Position numbers and translations under genes: made by a program. A stretch of 15,635 nt of DNA. Origin: Chloroflexota bacterium. Its GTDB lineage: Bacteria; Chloroflexota; Dehalococcoidia; Lucifugimonadales; Australimonadaceae. The first letter of the stretch is position 1. Each line of letters opens with the position of its first letter. Shown here piece after piece: positions 13,447-15,635 of this stretch. The DNA is taken from positions 1-15,635 of the forward strand of contig JAQBVZ010000002.1 in assembly GCA_027625205.1 (NCBI GenBank), in the 5' to 3' direction. The notes beneath the pieces are model-generated. The model was given only the letters and a program-made list of their open reading frames with translations. It was not told where the DNA came from and made no database searches.

Positions 13447-14304
13447 ATGGTCAATGGTGCGGCTCAAGACCAAAAGTCCCGCGTGATGGGCATCCGGTTC
13501 CGGGTAGCCGGGCCCGTTGTCTATTGCGAGCCCACCGAACCCACGTTGTGCATTGGTGACCGCGTGGTAGTGCAGACCGACGCCGGGTTAGACCTGGGTT
13601 GGGTGACGCTACCCCCAGAGCAGGTTGTTCACCGGGACCCCATGCTCCCCTTCTTCACAATGGTGCGTGCGGCTACGCCGGACGACTGCGCTGAACGAGA
13701 ACGTTTGGGAGAGCGAGAAGAAGCAGCGCTGGTGGATGCAAAGCGTACATCCAGGGGTCTTAGCCTGCCCATGAAGTTTGTCTACGCCCGTTATTCCCTG
13801 GATGGCAAGCGACTGCTGCTGGAGTTCTCCGCCGAGTCCCGCGTGGACTTCCGGCTATTGCTTCAGAAGCTCCGTGAGTCCCTCCGCGTCCGGATAGAAC
13901 TACGTCAGGTGGGCCCCAGAGATGAAGCTAAGGCTATTGGCGGACTTGGCACGTGCGGCTTGGAGCTATGTTGCACCAAGTGGATGGGCAAGTTTGACTC
14001 CGTGACCATGCGCATGGCGAAGGAGCAGCGACTTCCCATCAGCGCGGAGCACTTGGCAGGCCAGTGTGGACGCTTGAAGTGTTGCCTCCGCTTTGAGTAC
14101 CAGCAATACGTAGAGATGAATGCGGTGCTGCCAAAGGTTGGTGAGCAGGTACGCACTCCAGATGGCATTGGCCGTGTTGTTGTGGGCCATCCGCTGAAGG
14201 AAACGGTGTCAGTGATTATTGACGCCACGAATGACGACGACTACCGCCGGACGGTGGAAGTGCCGCTGGCCAAGCTCCAGCGGATTGAAGCCTCAACCAA
14301 CTAG
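13447..14304 (+). CDS. ricT: PSP1 C-terminal domain protein, RicT/YaaT-like
   Basis: A 285-residue PSP1-domain protein. In Bacillus subtilis RicT (YaaT) joins RicA and RicF in a complex that carries iron-sulfur clusters and steers RNase Y, competence and sporulation. This copy keeps the two cysteine groups that mark the family: GTCGLELCC (Cys170, Cys175, Cys176) and GQCGRLKCC (Cys207, Cys212, Cys213). The basic motif VTMRMAKEQRLPIS (187-199) sits between them. The N-terminal beta-rich part (15-75) is the usual one for RicT, and FVYARYSLDGKRLLLEFSAE (111-130) is the PSP1 core. The ATG at 13447 has GGGGAG (13435-13440) 6 bases upstream. It follows holB by 26 bases in the lysA operon. No ricA or ricF is in the window, so a Ric complex is only inferred. 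Confidence 0.88.
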   Translation: MVNGAAQDQKSRVMGIRFRVAGPVVYCEPTEPTLCIGDRVVVQTDAGLDLGWVTLPPEQVVHRDPMLPFFTMVRAATPDDCAERERLGEREEAALVDAKRTSRGLSLPMKFVYARYSLDGKRLLLEFSAESRVDFRLLLQKLRESLRVRIELRQVGPRDEAKAIGGLGTCGLELCCTKWMGKFDSVTMRMAKEQRLPISAEHLAGQCGRLKCCLRFEYQQYVEMNAVLPKVGEQVRTPDGIGRVVVGHPLKETVSVIIDATNDDDYRRTVEVPLAKLQRIEASTN

Positions 14305-14341
14305 GTCAATCTTCAACACCGCCCCATTGAGGAAATGCGCC

Positions 14342-14887
14342 TTACCCGGCAGCGACTGCCTTGTCACTGGACACAGGGACGCCTGCCATCCACGGCATAA
14401 ACTTACGCCACTCATCAAGGATGGGACGATGGAAGAACATGGCGTAGGGATGGGCAGCAGGTGCTTTGGTCTCTTTCATCAGCAGCATCCCCGCTTCTTT
14501 GGGCGTACGCCCCGCCTTCCGGTGATTGCACTTTGAACAGGCGGACACAATGTTGTCCCAAACGTGGGTCCCTCCACGAACGCGAGGGATTACGTGGTCC
14601 AACGTGAGATTCTTGGTGATAAGGCCACAGTACTGACACGTATAGCCGTCACGCAGGAATACTTCCCGCCGGGAGAGCCGCCGGATAGGAATGGGCCGTC
14701 GCACCAAGTGGAACAATCGGATTACTGAAGGGATAGGGAAATTGGACGCGGTGCTGTGAAACATACCCAGTCCGTTTTCCAATATCTGTGCTCGCTCATT
14801 GAGGACAAGTACAACCGCTCTGCGCTTGCTGCAGAGGTTCAAAGGCTCATAGTTTTGGTTGAGGACCAATACGGGTAGGTTCAACAT
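14342..14887 (-). CDS. HNH endonuclease family protein
   Basis: A 181-residue protein with a zinc-bound HNH (beta-beta-alpha-metal) fold. The zinc cysteines are CQYC (84-87) and the pair CSKC (117-120). The catalytic motif is LTLDHVIPRVRGG (94-106) with His98, and IVSACSKCNHRKAGRTP carries the final Asn/His-type residues. The N-terminal 65 residues (LPVLVLNQNYEPLNLCSKRRA) are the family's own domain, common in bacterial stand-alone HNH proteins of unknown duty. The start is ATG at 14887. A TTG two codons upstream (14893) is possible. Neither has a clear Shine-Dalgarno. Its stop lies 37 bases from the ricT stop, and the CvpA-like gene ends 96 bases upstream. It does not lie in an intron or next to restriction or phage genes. 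Confidence 0.86.
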   Translation of the reverse strand: MLNLPVLVLNQNYEPLNLCSKRRAVVLVLNERAQILENGLGMFHSTASNFPIPSVIRLFHLVRRPIPIRRLSRREVFLRDGYTCQYCGLITKNLTLDHVIPRVRGGTHVWDNIVSACSKCNHRKAGRTPKEAGMLLMKETKAPAAHPYAMFFHRPILDEWRKFMPWMAGVPVSSDKAVAAG

Positions 14888-14923
14888 GCCCAACCGAGGT
14901 CTGGCTCTTCCCTATTTGAGGCC

Positions 14924-14953
14924 ATAATAGACCGCGAGGCGACTGAAAGTAAA
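14924..14953 (-). promoter_or_regulatory. Probable promoter of the HNH gene
   Basis: On the minus strand TTTACT (14953-14948) is followed by an 18-base spacer and TATTAT (14929-14924). The start point would be near 14917, about 30 bases before the ATG at 14887. The -10 box is one mismatch from TATAAT. Confidence 0.45.
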
Positions 14954-14989
14954 CTACGGCCCTATCAACCCAAAGGCAAGTGCTTCCCG

Positions 14990-15490
14990 CTACTGGACAA
15001 GGTCCGTGACTCTGTCAAATTCACTGGGAAGCAGAGCCAGCACGCCAGGAAGGAACGCATCTCCAAAGAAGCCGGCTAGCACCGAGCTTTCCACCGTTTC
15101 CTCCAGGGAGCCAAAGGGCACCACGCCCATTACGCCAATGACTGCTGTGAGTCCCAGAGATGACATGAACAAACCCAAGACCATCCCCGCTACGTTGTCC
15201 ACCCACCCAAGCATCAGCAGCGTCAAGGCCTTCTTCAGTAGTCTGCTCAGCACCATGGAGGCAGCCAAGATGACCACTAGGACGGTAGCGAAGGCCGCCA
15301 CGTTAGCCCAGGTCGGACTGTCGATGAATTCGTCAAACACGTTCGACAGGCCGTCGTAGGTCTGCCCCGCAACGACGACGCCGACCACCAAGCCAACCAG
15401 CGTGAGGACGGTACCAATGATGCCGCGCCGCCATCCGAAAAACGCTGCCACCACCAGCACAACGGTAATAAAGATGTCCAGCCCGTTCAC
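14990..15490 (-). CDS. CvpA family membrane protein
   Basis: A 166-residue inner-membrane protein of the CvpA (colicin V production) family, which is widespread and has no settled biochemical function. Four hydrophobic segments are visible at about 4-20, 24-43, 62-82 and 95-123. The family core is FFGWRRGIIGTVLTLVGLVVG (17-37, quoted in part), then the polar stretch QTYDGLSNVFDEF, a third helix and the amphipathic VLSRLLKKALTLLMLGWVDN (80-99). The start is GTG at 15490 with a strong GAGGAGG at 15498-15504 and a 7-base spacer. It lies upstream of the HNH gene on the same strand, but a probable promoter in the 96-base gap suggests separate transcription. The length is typical of the family. Confidence 0.84.
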   Translation of the reverse strand: MNGLDIFITVVLVVAAFFGWRRGIIGTVLTLVGLVVGVVVAGQTYDGLSNVFDEFIDSPTWANVAAFATVLVVILAASMVLSRLLKKALTLLMLGWVDNVAGMVLGLFMSSLGLTAVIGVMGVVPFGSLEETVESSVLAGFFGDAFLPGVLALLPSEFDRVTDLVQ

Positions 15491-15635
15491 AGTCTTGCCT
15501 CCTCAAGTAACGCTCTACACTGACTACCGCTCTGCTCATGCTACGTATCAAGAAACGCCGCAGCCGAGTCCACGGGGATATCGACCCTCAACGTGGAGAC
15601 AGACAAAATGCACCTGTGTTTAGTCTACTATGCGG
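15491..15635. other. Right-edge stretch without a gene
   Basis: These 145 bases hold the CvpA Shine-Dalgarno (15498-15504) and probably its promoter. A TTGATA lies on the minus strand at about 15545-15550, but no -10 box fits it well. No credible reading frame crosses the right edge that I can recognise. Confidence 0.4.

Noticed and set aside
14306..14331. TCAAT/ATTGA repeat between ricT and the HNH gene as a terminator
   Set aside because: 5-bp stem, long loop, no T-run.
1..15635. Mobile element, phage, defence island or CRISPR array
   Set aside because: No transposase, integrase, direct-repeat array or terminal inverted repeats found; the lone HNH protein is of the stand-alone chromosomal type.
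1..15635. The frequent word GCTGAC/GTCAGC as a signal motif
   Set aside because: It occurs mainly in coding DNA as Ala-Asp codons on both strands and is likely codon use.

Overview
The window holds 17 protein genes (one cut by the left edge) and no rRNA, tRNA, CRISPR array or insertion sequence that I can recognise. GC is moderately high by eye. Non-ATG starts are common: TTG for three genes and GTG for two, each with a good Shine-Dalgarno. This mix, the short leaders behind lone -10 boxes, and the gene content (DHCW-type amidohydrolase, two metallo-beta-lactamase-fold hydrolases, a RidA-like protein, lysA-holB-ricT, hisF-HAD-hisIE) suggest a Chloroflexota bacterium, perhaps of the marine SAR202/Dehalococcoidia type. 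That placement is inference from gene style, not from a marker gene.

Layout from left to right. 1-2096 (+): the regulatory C-terminus of aspartate kinase, a small CoA-binding Rossmann protein and a class-I amidotransferase-like peptidase C26. 2111-5382 (-): a tight operon read leftwards, hisF, a HAD phosphatase, a fused hisIE and an EamA permease. 5500-7080 (+): an unrecognised small membrane protein followed by an amidohydrolase. 7077-7718 (-): a glyoxalase-II-like hydrolase, divergent from 7786-9124 (+), a RidA-like protein and a LACTB2-like hydrolase. 9146-10734 (-): a DoxX-like membrane protein, a SHOCT-domain membrane peptide and a SAM methyltransferase. 10735-11071: the only long non-coding stretch, with a probable lysA promoter and several short repeats. 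11072-14304 (+): lysA, holB and a RicT/PSP1 protein. 14342-15490 (-): a CvpA-like membrane protein and an HNH endonuclease.

The window is mainly housekeeping. lysC and lysA are the allosteric entry to the aspartate pathway and the last step of lysine synthesis. hisF and hisIE supply three late steps of the histidine pathway, and the HAD enzyme between them is a candidate for the histidinol-phosphate phosphatase step. The middle part is hydrolase and detoxification chemistry of unknown substrate. I saw no defence system, phage or mobile island. The best leads are the HAD enzyme inside the his operon, the unknown membrane protein paired with an amidohydrolase, the DoxX/SHOCT/methyltransferase set, and the control region upstream of lysA.
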